DNA of 46,615 bases from Oscillospiraceae bacterium (GTDB lineage: Bacteria; Bacillota; Clostridia; Oscillospirales; SIG519): the NCBI GenBank assembly GCA_015067255.1, contig SVMS01000014.1, forward strand, positions 1 through 46,615, given 5' to 3'. This document shows positions 1-8,597 of this stretch, in pieces. Positions within the stretch are counted from its first letter, which is position 1; every line of letters begins with the position of its first letter. Made by a program: the position numbers and the translations under genes. A model generated the notes under the pieces. It searched no databases. It worked only from the letters and a program-made list of their open reading frames with translations, and was not told the origin of the DNA.

Positions 1-1
1 T

Positions 2-70
2 CGTAAAGCCAAAGCCGAGCAAGGCAAAACCCGAAAGCAAGTAGCTTTCAAAGGCAGGGACGGGGCGTAA
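2..70 (+). CDS. C-terminal end of an unidentified protein (partial)
   Basis: One frame is open from the window edge to a TAA at 68-70 and encodes 22 mostly basic and polar residues (RKAKAEQGK near the start, FKGRDGA at the end). A GC-rich inverted repeat (GGGGC/GCCCC) overlaps the stop codon. The fragment is too short to identify. Its composition matches the following genes of the mobile region, so it is plausibly the end of an upstream gene of the same element, but it could be chance. Confidence 0.3.
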   Translation, partial: RKAKAEQGKTRKQVAFKGRDGA

Positions 71-140
71 GCCCCTCCCGTAAGTCCTATTATAGCACAA
101 GGTTTATAAAAAATCAAGTAAGCAGAAAGGACTTTAAGTT

Positions 141-599
141 ATGATTAAGAAAATCCCTAAAGAAACAACAACATACCACTTTTACAATGCCAACCCGAAA
201 GGCAGGCGGACTACTGATTGCGTAGTACGAGCTATTTGTACAGCTTTGGAGCAAGATTACAATACTACGGTAATGGAATTAGCCGAAATGCAATGCAAAA
301 CGGGCTTTGACGACGGCGACAAGAAATTGTACGACAAGTACCTACAGAGCAAAGGTTGGGTAAAACACAATCAGCCCAAAAAACGGGACAACACAAAGTT
401 TACGGGTAAAGAGTTTTGCAAAGAATTAAATTGCAATATAGCAGCGGTTGGCGTTACGGTTATAGCAAACATTGGCGGACACCATATTGTATGCATCAAG
501 GAGCATTACGACGGCGACGCATACGGTTTACACAAGGTTTACGACATTTGGGACAGTACGGACGGTTGCATAGGTAACTATTGGACGAAAGCGAGATAA
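141..599 (+). CDS. Hypothetical protein with papain-like Cys/His/Asp arrangement
   Basis: The protein has 152 residues, no signal peptide and no membrane segment. The ATG is preceded by AAAGGA at good spacing. The visible pattern is a cysteine at the start of a predicted helix (C27 in TTDCVVRAI), a glycine-flanked double histidine (H114-H115 in IGGHHIVCI) and a late acidic/aromatic motif (D135, W137, D138 in YDIWDST). That order is the layout of papain-like or C39-like cysteine peptidases, and small proteins with a DCxxRA motif occur in phages and integrative elements. Catalytic activity is an inference. It lies with two smaller genes in foreign-looking DNA, so it is probably mobile-element cargo. 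The substrate is unknown. Confidence 0.6.
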   Translation: MIKKIPKETTTYHFYNANPKGRRTTDCVVRAICTALEQDYNTTVMELAEMQCKTGFDDGDKKLYDKYLQSKGWVKHNQPKKRDNTKFTGKEFCKELNCNIAAVGVTVIANIGGHHIVCIKEHYDGDAYGLHKVYDIWDSTDGCIGNYWTKAR

Positions 600-645
600 T
601 AATAAAAGCTGCGCTATCGGCTATACGGGCAGAAACGAGGTTGTT

Positions 646-813
646 ATGATTATAGAAAAGAACGGCAAAACCTACTCCGTAACCGAGTACGCCGACAAAT
701 GGAAAGTATCAGCGGAAAACGGCAAGCTCTCGGTTGCCTATGATGTTTCAAAAGAGCTATGCTCCACAGCCGCCGAGCTGCGCGAGTATGTAAAAAACAA
801 TAATTTATTTTGA
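646..813 (+). CDS. Small hypothetical protein (55 aa)
   Basis: A short open frame runs from an ATG at 646, preceded by an AACGAGG-like ribosome site, to TGA at 811-813. The product is soluble and reads MIIEKNGKTYSV at the start and ELREYVKNNNLF at the end. Codon use matches its neighbours, and it fits neatly between the 152-residue gene and the ribbon-helix-helix gene, with the latter's ribosome site overlapping its stop. I do not recognise a family. Small proteins of this kind are common in conjugative and integrative elements of Clostridia. Confidence 0.55.
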   Translation: MIIEKNGKTYSVTEYADKWKVSAENGKLSVAYDVSKELCSTAAELREYVKNNNLF

Positions 814-826
814 GGAGGGCTGACCT

Positions 827-1015
827 ATGGCGGACAAGCGCAAAACGAAAACCTCTACCGAGGTTAAAACAAGATACAATCAAAAAACTTATGATGTGAT
901 AGCGGTTAGAGTCCCGAAAGAAACAGCAGAGGCTTTCAAGGCGAAATGTGCCGCCGAGGGAGTACCGCAAGCCCAAATTATAAAGCAGGCTATCGAGGCA
1001 TTTTTGCAGCAGTAA
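827..1015 (+). CDS. Small ribbon-helix-helix-like protein
   Basis: This 62-residue protein has a basic N-terminus (about residues 1-20), one beta-strand-like segment (VIAVRVPKE, about 24-32) and two helices (about 32-43 and 47-61), which is the Arc/CopG ribbon-helix-helix order. Such proteins bind DNA as dimers and often regulate mobile elements or act as antitoxins. No toxin gene is adjacent, so an antitoxin role is not supported. GGAGGG at 814-819 is the ribosome site, about seven bases before the ATG. A rho-independent terminator follows directly at 1019-1043, so this closes a small transcription unit. Confidence 0.65.
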   Translation: MADKRKTKTSTEVKTRYNQKTYDVIAVRVPKETAEAFKAKCAAEGVPQAQIIKQAIEAFLQQ

Positions 1016-1018
1016 CCG

Positions 1019-1043
1019 AGAGGGAGCTATAACGGCTCCCTCT
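1019..1043 (+). terminator. Rho-independent terminator after the ribbon-helix-helix gene
   Basis: A perfect 9-bp stem (AGAGGGAGC at 1019-1027 pairing with GCTCCCTCT at 1035-1043) with a seven-base loop starts three bases after the stop codon and is followed by a T-rich tract (ATTTCTTTTTAT). It separates the small cargo genes from the transposase. Confidence 0.75.
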
Positions 1044-1079
1044 ATTTCTTTTTATATGATAAAACGGAGTGATTTTATT

Positions 1080-2117
1080 ATGGCATACAAACATTTAACC
1101 TTTAACGACAGATTAAAAATTGAGGCTTGGCAAAAGGTAGGCGTTAAGCCTGCGCTTATGGCAGAAAAGCTCGGCGTACATATCAGCACAATTTATAGAG
1201 AGCTCAAGCGCGGACAGTACGAGCACCTCAACTCGGACTATACCACCGAGCAGAGATACAGCCCCGATATTGCCGAGGAGAAAAACCAGGCTAACCTCCG
1301 TGCTAAAGGTGCGCCGCTTAAAATCGGCTCCGACCACGCCTACGCAAATTATATCGAGTACAAAATAAGAGTAGAGAAATACTCGCCTCGCGCCGTCCTG
1401 GGCGAAATTAAACGCCAGGGCGTAGAGTTTAGCGTAACTATATCGGCTCCGACTCTGTACCGCTATATCGAGCAGGGCGTTTTCCTTACCATTACAAACG
1501 ATAACTTACCCGTAAAGAGAAATAAGACCGAGCGGAAATATAAAAAAGTGAGAGCGGCTCGCGCCTCTAAAGGCGACAGTATAGAGAAACGCCCCGCAGA
1601 GATTGCGGAGCGTACCACTTTCGGACATTGGGAAATGGATTGCGTAGAGGGCAAGAAAGGTACCAAAAAAACTATGCTCGTATTGACCGAGCGTTATACC
1701 CGCTATGAGATTATCCGTATTATGAAAGACCACACCGCCGCAAGCGTTGTAAAAGCCCTTAACGGAATTGAGCGGGCATACGGTGCGAATTTCTCAAAAG
1801 TATTTCAAACAATCACAATAGACAACGGCTCCGAGTTTACCGACTACGAGGGACTCGAAAAGAGCTGCCGCCGCAGCGGTACCCGTACAAAGGTTTATTA
1901 CTGCCACCCGTACAGCTCCTACGAGCGCGGCTCAAATGAAAATCAAAATAAAATGATACGCCGCCACTACCCGAAAGGCGTTAGCTTTGAGGGCGTAACC
2001 TCTGCTGATATGCGTAAACTTGAAAAATGGATTAACAATTATCCGAGAGGGATATTTGACTATTATACTTCCGCCGACCTATACGAGGCGTGTATAAATA
2101 GCCTTATTTCGGCGTAA
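1080..2117 (+). CDS. IS30-family transposase
   Basis: This DDE transposase has about 345 residues. The N-terminus (HLTFNDRLKIEAW then STIYREL) is the IS30 helix-turn-helix that recognises element ends. The catalytic core holds the expected acidic residues: D187 in HWEMDCVEG, D248 in TIDNGSEF and E287 in GSNENQNKMIRR. The last motif is characteristic of the IS30 family. The ATG at 1080 has GGAG ten bases upstream; an in-frame ATG at 1056 has no ribosome site. The gene looks intact and of normal length. Matching terminal inverted repeats were not found by eye. An A/T-rich tail with a possible end sequence (TTTTTTGCACTTTTT near 2137-2152) follows the stop. Confidence 0.92.
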   Translation: MAYKHLTFNDRLKIEAWQKVGVKPALMAEKLGVHISTIYRELKRGQYEHLNSDYTTEQRYSPDIAEEKNQANLRAKGAPLKIGSDHAYANYIEYKIRVEKYSPRAVLGEIKRQGVEFSVTISAPTLYRYIEQGVFLTITNDNLPVKRNKTERKYKKVRAARASKGDSIEKRPAEIAERTTFGHWEMDCVEGKKGTKKTMLVLTERYTRYEIIRIMKDHTAASVVKALNGIERAYGANFSKVFQTITIDNGSEFTDYEGLEKSCRRSGTRTKVYYCHPYSSYERGSNENQNKMIRRHYPKGVSFEGVTSADMRKLEKWINNYPRGIFDYYTSADLYEACINSLISA

Positions 2118-2230
2118 TTTTTGCTAAATTAAAAATTTTTTGCACTTTTTCGCATTTACCTCTTGACTTTTCATTATTCGCATATTTTTTGTTTAATATT
2201 GAAATAATTATATATTTATATATTATATAT

Positions 2231-2258
2231 TTGACTTTTCGGCAAAATAGTATATAAT
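2231..2258 (+). promoter_or_regulatory. Sigma-A-type promoter of the mscS-carB run
   Basis: TTGACT at 2231-2236 and a perfect TATAAT at 2253-2258 are separated by 16 bases. The expected transcription start near 2265 lies downstream of the ATG at 2262, so that ATG cannot be the start codon from this promoter. This supports the MscS start at 2295. Confidence 0.75.
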
Positions 2259-2294
2259 ATTATGAAAGGCTTTTTTAAAGGAGAATGTATACAT

Positions 2295-3161
2295 ATGTCT
2301 GATATTATTTTTAGTTTATTTCCTGCTTTAGAAGAATTCCTGTTAAAAATGTTAGGATTTCTCGCAACTCCTATTCTTTTTGTTTTTGATTTAATTGTTC
2401 TTATTGTTGCTTTAAAAATCGTTATCTCCATTGGTAACAAAGTTATAGATTTTAACAAAAAGCGTCTTATTGAAAAAGGTAAGGATGAAAAATTTATAAA
2501 CACCATCTCAACTGTTTTAAAAAGTGTATGGAGATATGTTTTATATTTTATTGCCATCTTAGTTGTTTTGAGTATGCTTAATTTGGGAAGTACAGTAACA
2601 AGCCTGCTTGCAACTGCAGGAATAGGCGGTCTTGCTATTGCTTTCGGTGCTCAGAGCCTTATTAAAGATATTATCACCGGTGTTTTTCTTTTATTTGAAA
2701 ATCAGCTTGCTGTTGGCGATTTTGTTACTGTTTCCGGAAAAACAGGTACTATTGAAGAGGTACAGCTCAGAGTTACAAAGGTTCGTTCTGCAACAGGCGA
2801 AGTACATATTATTCCCAACGGACAAATTGATATTGTAACAAACTTTTCAAAAGGAACAACAAAGGCTATTATTGATATTCCCATTCCCTATGAGCAAGAT
2901 GTTTCACAGGCTTCTTCGGTTATCAGTGAAGCTTTAAATAAGCTTTATGACAATACAAATGATTTATTTGCTGATAAGCCGTTAGTTATCGGAACTGTTG
3001 ATTTCGGCGACTCTGCTATTATGATAAGAGCTGTTGCAGACTGTCATTCTATGAAACATCTTGAGGCTGAAAGAAAAATGAGAGATGCTGTTATAGATGC
3101 CTTTGAACAAAACAACATTTCATTCCCCTACAACAAAATTGTTGTTTTAAACCACGATTAA
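2295..3161 (+). CDS. MscS-family small-conductance mechanosensitive channel
   Basis: This inner-membrane channel of about 288 residues releases solutes on osmotic down-shock. Hydrophobic segments span roughly residues 20-50 and 75-100, followed by the pore helix rich in Gly/Ala (TAGIGGLAIAFGAQSLIKD) and the MscS beta domain (VGDFVTVSGKTGTIEEV, then HIIPNGQI). The C-terminal alpha/beta domain completes the family layout at normal length for the short Bacillus YkuT-like type. The start at 2295 is chosen because AAAGGAG lies 11 bases upstream and because the promoter would begin transcription after the alternative ATG at 2262. It is the first gene of a rightward run with carB 36 bases downstream. 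Confidence 0.93.
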   Translation: MSDIIFSLFPALEEFLLKMLGFLATPILFVFDLIVLIVALKIVISIGNKVIDFNKKRLIEKGKDEKFINTISTVLKSVWRYVLYFIAILVVLSMLNLGSTVTSLLATAGIGGLAIAFGAQSLIKDIITGVFLLFENQLAVGDFVTVSGKTGTIEEVQLRVTKVRSATGEVHIIPNGQIDIVTNFSKGTTKAIIDIPIPYEQDVSQASSVISEALNKLYDNTNDLFADKPLVIGTVDFGDSAIMIRAVADCHSMKHLEAERKMRDAVIDAFEQNNISFPYNKIVVLNHD

Positions 3162-3197
3162 TAAAAAACGGAAAATAAATTTAAGGAGTTATAGAAT

Positions 3198-6100
3198 ATG
3201 CCAAAGAGAACAGACATCAATAAAATACTTATTATCGGTTCGGGTCCTATCGTAATCGGTCAGGCTTGTGAATTTGACTATTCGGGTACACAGGCTTGTA
3301 AAGCGCTTAAAAATCTCGGATATAATATTGTGCTTGTAAATTCAAACCCCGCTACTATTATGACTGACCCTGAAACTGCTGATGCTACATATATTGAGCC
3401 TCTCAACGTAGAGCGTATATCCAAAATAATTGAAAAGGAGCGTCCTGACGCATTACTTCCCAATTTGGGCGGTCAATCAGGTCTTAACCTTTGTCTTGAG
3501 CTTGAAAAGGCAGGCGTTCTTAAAAAGTTCGACGTTAAGGTTATCGGTGTTCAGGTAGATGCTATTGAACGCGGTGAGGATAGAATCGAGTTCAAAAAAT
3601 CAATGAACAAGCTTGGCGTTGAGGTTGCCCGTTCTGAGCCTGCATATTCTTATGAAGAGGCTGAAAAGATTGCAAACGAATTAGGCTTCCCCGTTGTTGT
3701 CCGTCCCGCTTATACTATGGGCGGCGCCGGCGGCGGTCTTGTATATAATTCCGAAGAATTAAAAGTAGTTGTAAACAGAGGTATTGCTGCCAGCCTTATA
3801 GGACAGGTTCTTATCGAAGAATCCATTTTAGGTTGGGAAGAGCTTGAGCTTGAAATGGTTCGTGACTCTAAGGGCAACATTATTACTGTTTGCTTTATTG
3901 AAAATATCGATCCCTTAGGTGTTCATACAGGCGACTCCTTCTGTGCGGCACCTATGATTACTGTTCCTAAATCTGTTCAGGATAGGCTCGAAGATGCTGC
4001 AAGAAAAATTGTTGAGGAAATCCAGGTTATCGGCGGTACTAATGTTCAGTTCGCTCACGACCCTGTTTCCGACAGAATTATAGTAATTGAAATCAATCCC
4101 AGAACTTCACGTTCTTCTGCTCTTGCGTCTAAGGCTACAGGCTTCCCTATTGCTTTGATTTCTGCTATGCTTGCAACAGGAATGACTCTTGATGAAATTC
4201 CCTGCGGCAAATTCGGTACTCTTGATAAATATGTTCCCGGCGGCGACTATATCGTTATAAAATTTGCTCGTTGGGCTTTTGAAAAATTTAAAGGCGCTGA
4301 AGATAAATTAGGTACTCAGATGCGTGCTGTCGGCGAAGTTATGAGTATTGGTAAAACCTATAAGGAAGCTTTCCAGAAAGCTATCAGAAGCCTTGAAACA
4401 GGTCGTTACGGCTTAGGTTTTGTTAAAAATTATAATTCCTTAAGCGTAGAAAAGCTTTTAGGTATGCTTCATACTCCTACAAGTGAACGTCAGTTTATTA
4501 TGTACGAGGCTATCAAAAAAGGTGCGAGCCTTGACGTTATAGAATACCTTACAAAAATCAACAGATACTACCTTGAGCAAATGAAAGAAATTGCAATGGA
4601 AGAGCTTGAAATCTCCGCTGCAGGTGCTAATCTTTCAGATAAAGCTTTAGAAAATGCTAAGAAAAACGGTTTTTCCGATAAATATTTATCTAAGCTTACC
4701 ACTCTTTCAGAAGATGAAATAAGAAGCAGAAGAGAAAAAATGGGCGTAGTTGAAACCTGGCACGGTGTTCACGTAAGCGGTACAGAGGATAGCGCTTACT
4801 ACTACTCAACCTACAATGCCCCCGATGCAAGCAGAATTTCTGACAATAAAAATAAAATAATGATTTTGGGCGGCGGTCCTAACAGAATAGGTCAAGGTAT
4901 TGAATTTGACTATTGCTGTGTTCACGCTGCAAAAGCTTTAAGAGAATTAGGATTTGAAACTATTATTGTAAACTGTAATCCCGAAACTGTTTCCACCGAC
5001 TATGACACCTCTGACAAGCTCTACTTTGAGCCTTTGACTCTTGAAGATGTTTTAAGCATTTACTATAAAGAAAAGCCCATAGGTGTAATTGCGCAGTTTG
5101 GAGGACAGACTCCTTTAAATCTTGCTTTTGAATTGGAAAAAGCAGGGGTTAAGATTTTGGGTACATCTCCCGACTCTATTGACCTTGCGGAAGACAGAAG
5201 CAGATTTAACGCTATTATGGAAGAGCTTTCTATTCCTATGCCCGAATCGGGAATGGCTTCCACACTTGATGAAGCTATGGATTTGGCTCAGAAAATCGGA
5301 TATCCTCTTATGGTTCGTCCCTCATACGTACTTGGCGGACGCGGAATGGAAGTTGTTTACGACGACGAAAGCCTTAAAACCTATATGAATGCTGCCGTAG
5401 ACGTAACTCCAGAAAGACCGATTTTGATTGACCGTTTCCTTTCCAACGCTATAGAATTTGAAACCGATGCTATTTGCGACGGAGAAAACGTATTTATTCC
5501 TGCTGTTATGGAGCATATTGAGCTTGCAGGTATTCACTCCGGCGACTCTGCCTGTGTTCTCCCCTCCTTCAGCATTTCTCAAAAGCATTTAGACACTGTT
5601 GCACAATATACCAAAAACCTTGCTCTTTCTCTTAATGTAAGAGGTCTTATCAATATGCAATACGCTATTGCAGACGATAAGGTGTATGTGCTTGAAGCAA
5701 ACCCCAGAGCATCAAGAACAGTTCCCCTTGTTTCAAAGGTTTCCAATATAAATATGGTTAAGCTTGCAACTCAGATTATTGCTATGCCTTTGCTTAACAC
5801 AAAATCTCCTCTTATTGGCCTTGAAAACAAGAAAATTCCTCACTGCGGAGTAAAAGAAGCTGTATTCCCCTTCAATATGCTTCCCGAAACAGACCCCATT
5901 CTCGGACCTGAAATGCGTTCTACCGGTGAAGTTTTAGGCCTTGCTGACAACTTAGGTGAAGCCTTCTACAAGGCTCAGGAAGCAACAGGTGTTGAGGTTC
6001 CCTCTTCCGGTACTGCTTTCATCAGCGTAAATGACAGAGATAAGGCTCAGGTTATTGAGGTTGCAAGAAGCTTTGAAAAGGCAGGCTTTAAGATTATAGC

Positions 6101-6404
6101 TACCGGAAATACACATAAAACACTATGCGAAAACGGTATCAACTCTAAGCATATAAACAAATTGCAGGAAGGCCGTCCCAATATATTTGATGCCATTGTA
6201 AATAAACAGGTTGATATTATTATCAACACTCCCACTCCCGCTAAGGAGAGCATTGATGATGACAGCTATATCAGAAAGGCTGCTATCAAATACAAGGTTA
6301 ATTACTTTACTACTGTTGCCGCTGCAAGAGTTGCTGCTCTTGCTGTAAACGGAAAAACAGACAATGTAAAGTCAATTCAGGATTATCACAAGGATATTAA
6401 ATAA
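3198..6404 (+). CDS. carB: Carbamoyl-phosphate synthase large subunit
   Basis: CarB makes carbamoyl phosphate from bicarbonate, ammonia (from CarA-bound glutamine) and two ATP, feeding pyrimidine and arginine synthesis in the cytoplasm. Its 1068 residues are the normal full length. Two homologous halves are visible: residues 1 to about 400 begin KRTDINKILIIGSGP, and the second half begins near 550 with KIMILGGGPNRIGQG. Each half has an ATP-grasp domain (VVRPAYTMGGAGGG and MVRPSYVLGGRG). The C-terminal MGS-like regulatory domain starts near residue 935. TAAGGAG precedes the ATG. The partner carA is not in this window, which is unusual for an otherwise operon-like setting. Confidence 0.98.
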   Translation: MPKRTDINKILIIGSGPIVIGQACEFDYSGTQACKALKNLGYNIVLVNSNPATIMTDPETADATYIEPLNVERISKIIEKERPDALLPNLGGQSGLNLCLELEKAGVLKKFDVKVIGVQVDAIERGEDRIEFKKSMNKLGVEVARSEPAYSYEEAEKIANELGFPVVVRPAYTMGGAGGGLVYNSEELKVVVNRGIAASLIGQVLIEESILGWEELELEMVRDSKGNIITVCFIENIDPLGVHTGDSFCAAPMITVPKSVQDRLEDAARKIVEEIQVIGGTNVQFAHDPVSDRIIVIEINPRTSRSSALASKATGFPIALISAMLATGMTLDEIPCGKFGTLDKYVPGGDYIVIKFARWAFEKFKGAEDKLGTQMRAVGEVMSIGKTYKEAFQKAIRSLETGRYGLGFVKNYNSLSVEKLLGMLHTPTSERQFIMYEAIKKGASLDVIEYLTKINRYYLEQMKEIAMEELEISAAGANLSDKALENAKKNGFSDKYLSKLTTLSEDEIRSRREKMGVVETWHGVHVSGTEDSAYYYSTYNAPDASRISDNKNKIMILGGGPNRIGQGIEFDYCCVHAAKALRELGFETIIVNCNPETVSTDYDTSDKLYFEPLTLEDVLSIYYKEKPIGVIAQFGGQTPLNLAFELEKAGVKILGTSPDSIDLAEDRSRFNAIMEELSIPMPESGMASTLDEAMDLAQKIGYPLMVRPSYVLGGRGMEVVYDDESLKTYMNAAVDVTPERPILIDRFLSNAIEFETDAICDGENVFIPAVMEHIELAGIHSGDSACVLPSFSISQKHLDTVAQYTKNLALSLNVRGLINMQYAIADDKVYVLEANPRASRTVPLVSKVSNINMVKLATQIIAMPLLNTKSPLIGLENKKIPHCGVKEAVFPFNMLPETDPILGPEMRSTGEVLGLADNLGEAFYKAQEATGVEVPSSGTAFISVNDRDKAQVIEVARSFEKAGFKIIATGNTHKTLCENGINSKHINKLQEGRPNIFDAIVNKQVDIIINTPTPAKESIDDDSYIRKAAIKYKVNYFTTVAAARVAALAVNGKTDNVKSIQDYHKDIK

Positions 6405-6416
6405 GAGGTGTTTCCT

Positions 6417-7049
6417 TTGTCGGTTACGGTTACCTGGTTAGGTCATTCCTGCTTTAAGCTTTGTTATGACGGATTTTCTGTTGTCATAGACCCTTATGAC
6501 AATACATGTAATTATCCGCCTTTAAATACAAAGGCAAATGCTGTCTATTGCAGTCATTTTCATCACGACCACTGCTATACACAGGCTGTAACCATAGCAG
6601 AAAATAAGAATAACCCTTTTAATGTAACAAAAGTTTTATGCGCTCATGACCAAAACGGCGGTCGTGAGCGTGGTGAAAACATCATTCATATTTTTGAAGC
6701 TGACGGAATAAGAATTGCTCATTTCGGCGACTTGGGGCATATGTTATCTGAAGAACAAATTACTTTATTGGGTCACTGTGACTGTGTTCTTATTCCAATA
6801 GGCTCTGTATATACGATTGATGCTCTATTCGCTTTTGAGCTTTTTAAAAAGCTTGATGCTGACATTTTTATTCCTATGCATTATAAAACCGATAAATTCG
6901 GCTTTGATGTAATCGACGGGATTGATTCTCTTTTATCTGTTTGGAATATATCACCTGTTAATAAAATAGAATTTAACAGCATACAAATTAACAAAAACAA
7001 TAAAAAACAGCTTGCTATATTACAATTTGAGCCGGAAAGGAAGCGTTGA
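6417..7049 (+). CDS. Metallo-beta-lactamase-fold hydrolase (UlaG/YtkL-like)
   Basis: This soluble protein of 210 residues belongs to the metallo-beta-lactamase superfamily. The metal-binding motif SHFHHDH lies near residue 50, with further ligands in IAHFGDLGH near residue 105 and IPMHYKTD near residue 160. The reaction is unknown; relatives include UlaG-like lactonases and many uncharacterised hydrolases. The TTG at 6417 is the preferred start because GAGGTG (6405-6410) lies six bases upstream. An in-frame GTG at 6408 overlaps that site and is only three bases after carB. It sits between carB and ddl, with ddl's ribosome site inside its end, so it is probably cotranscribed. Confidence 0.85.
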   Translation: MSVTVTWLGHSCFKLCYDGFSVVIDPYDNTCNYPPLNTKANAVYCSHFHHDHCYTQAVTIAENKNNPFNVTKVLCAHDQNGGRERGENIIHIFEADGIRIAHFGDLGHMLSEEQITLLGHCDCVLIPIGSVYTIDALFAFELFKKLDADIFIPMHYKTDKFGFDVIDGIDSLLSVWNISPVNKIEFNSIQINKNNKKQLAILQFEPERKR

Positions 7050-7050
7050 C

Positions 7051-8115
7051 TTGTCTAATAAGCTTCAATTATTGCTTGTATTCGGAGCTATGTCCTCTGA
7101 ATATTCAGTTTCATGCGTATCAGCTGCAAGTGTCCTTGAAAACTTAAATAAAGAAAAATATGACGTAAAGGTTTTAGGCATTACCCAAGAAGGAAACTGG
7201 TTTCTTACCGATGCGACTCCTGAGCAAATCCGTGACGGTTCCTGGGAAAAGCTAAACAACACAAGAGCCATTCTCTCTCCCAGCCGTGACGCAAGCGGAC
7301 TTGTTGTTTTAAAAGACTTTGAAATTTTCTTCGTTAAAATTGACGTTATTTTCCCTGTAATGCACGGTGCTTTCGGAGAGGACGGTAAAATCCAAGGTCT
7401 TTTCGAGCTTTCGGGTATTCCTTATGTGGGCTGTGGTGTATCTGCCAGTGCTGTATGTATGGATAAGGCAATAACAAAAACCGTTATGAACGAAGCCGAT
7501 ATCAAGCAGGCTCGCTACATAACCTTTTTTGAAAAAGATTTTAATGAAAACAAAGAAAGTCTTTTACAACGCTTTGAAAACGAGCTTAAATATCCTTATT
7601 TCATAAAGCCTGCAAACACAGGCTCTTCAATAGGTATTTCAAAGGTAAACAATATAAATGAAGCTATCAACGCTATAGAGCTTGCTCTCAATTACGATTA
7701 TAAAATTATTGCTGAAGAAAATATTATTGGATCTGAAATTGAAGTCGCTGTATTGGGCAACAGTAATCCCATAGCTTCAATTTGCGGAGAGATTGCCCCT
7801 GAAAGAGATTTTTACGATTTCGAGGCAAAATATAACGATGTAAATTCAAAGCTTTATATCCCCGCAAGACTTGACGAGCAAACAAGCCAAAAGGTCAGAG
7901 ATACTGCAATCAAGTGTTATACAGCCGCAGGCTGCACAGGTCTTTCAAGAGTTGATTTCTTTGTTAATAAAGACAGTGGTGATATAATTTTTAATGAGAT
8001 AAACTCTCTGCCCGGATTTACCTCTATAAGTATGTATCCCAAGCTTTTTGAAGCTTCGGGTATTCCCTATTCAAAGCTTTTGGATGCTATTATCGACTTA
8101 GCTCTTGAGCAGTAA
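7051..8115 (+). CDS. ddl: D-alanine--D-alanine ligase
   Basis: Ddl joins two D-alanines with ATP to make the dipeptide used in peptidoglycan precursors. The protein has 354 residues, normal for the family. It shows the N-terminal LLLVFGAMSSEYSVSC segment, VMHGAFGEDGKIQG, the ATP-grasp core (MDKAITKT, FIKPANTGSSIGIS) and the C-terminal metal/substrate motif FNEINSLPGFTS. The TTG at 7051 is chosen because AAAGGAAG (7036-7043) lies seven bases before it and homology begins there; the reading frame continues upstream into the preceding gene. It begins one base after the upstream stop codon, so translation is probably coupled. Confidence 0.95.
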   Translation: MSNKLQLLLVFGAMSSEYSVSCVSAASVLENLNKEKYDVKVLGITQEGNWFLTDATPEQIRDGSWEKLNNTRAILSPSRDASGLVVLKDFEIFFVKIDVIFPVMHGAFGEDGKIQGLFELSGIPYVGCGVSASAVCMDKAITKTVMNEADIKQARYITFFEKDFNENKESLLQRFENELKYPYFIKPANTGSSIGISKVNNINEAINAIELALNYDYKIIAEENIIGSEIEVAVLGNSNPIASICGEIAPERDFYDFEAKYNDVNSKLYIPARLDEQTSQKVRDTAIKCYTAAGCTGLSRVDFFVNKDSGDIIFNEINSLPGFTSISMYPKLFEASGIPYSKLLDAIIDLALEQ

Positions 8116-8138
8116 GAAAGGAAAAATTTTTTCATAAA

Positions 8139-8597
8139 ATGAGTAAAGCTATTATTTCAATTAAGGGCACTCAGATAATTGATGAAGAGCCCAATGTAAT
8201 TGAATTTATTACAGACGGAATTTACACCTGTAACGAAGCAGGAAAAAGAATTACCTATTTTGAAACCGAGCTGACAGGCGAAAAAGGTGTAAAAAACGTT
8301 ATAAATGTACAAGATGATACTATAATAATTACAAAAAACGGACCGTATAAAACCCAACTTATTCTTGAAAACGGCAAACGTCATCACTGTCCTTACAACA
8401 CACCCTTCGGAATGATGACTATGGGAATAAACACTCAGGAAATCAATGACGGGTTGACAAAACAAGGCGGGAATCTTTTTGTAAGCTATGAGCTTGAAAT
8501 AAATCATAATACCGCAAGTGTAAATAAGCTTGAAATAACAGTCAAGGAGTCAAAAAAAGATGCTCAAAAAAACAATAAATCCGATAGAAGTTGTTAA
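8139..8597 (+). CDS. DUF1934 (YwiB-like) protein upstream of argS
   Basis: This 152-residue soluble protein is predicted to be a calycin-like beta barrel. It matches the DUF1934 family (B. subtilis YwiB) in its start (ISIKGTQ, then IEFITDG) and in its central turn (NTPFGMMTMGI near residue 90), a family hallmark. Its function is not known. The position agrees with the family: in B. subtilis ywiB also lies directly upstream of argS. Its last 38 bases overlap the argS start, and the argS ribosome site lies inside it, which implies tight translational coupling. The lysine-rich C-terminal tail (about residues 137-152) is dictated by that overlap and is probably not functional. Confidence 0.85.
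   Translation: MSKAIISIKGTQIIDEEPNVIEFITDGIYTCNEAGKRITYFETELTGEKGVKNVINVQDDTIIITKNGPYKTQLILENGKRHHCPYNTPFGMMTMGINTQEINDGLTKQGGNLFVSYELEINHNTASVNKLEITVKESKKDAQKNNKSDRSC

Larger units (their letters stand above)
1..2120. mobile_element. Probable right-hand tail of a mobile element (boundaries uncertain)
   Basis: This stretch has noticeably more G and C in its coding sequence than the AT-rich region starting near 2120. It contains small accessory genes with no housekeeping role and ends with an intact IS30-family transposase. The composition changes abruptly after the transposase stop codon, where long A/T runs begin. No left boundary lies in the window. I did not find a convincing pair of terminal inverted repeats around the transposase or a target-site duplication, so whether this is an integrative element carrying an IS or only an IS beside other foreign genes is undecided. 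Confidence 0.45.

Noticed and set aside
650-976. 108-residue open frame on the minus strand opposite the small mobile-element genes
   Set aside because: It has no ribosome site, an arginine- and cysteine-rich product typical of an antisense shadow, and it overlaps two better supported genes.
2163-2188. A second TTGACT upstream of mscS as another promoter
   Set aside because: No -10 hexamer lies at a suitable distance; the nearest T/A-rich hexamer is only 14 bases away.
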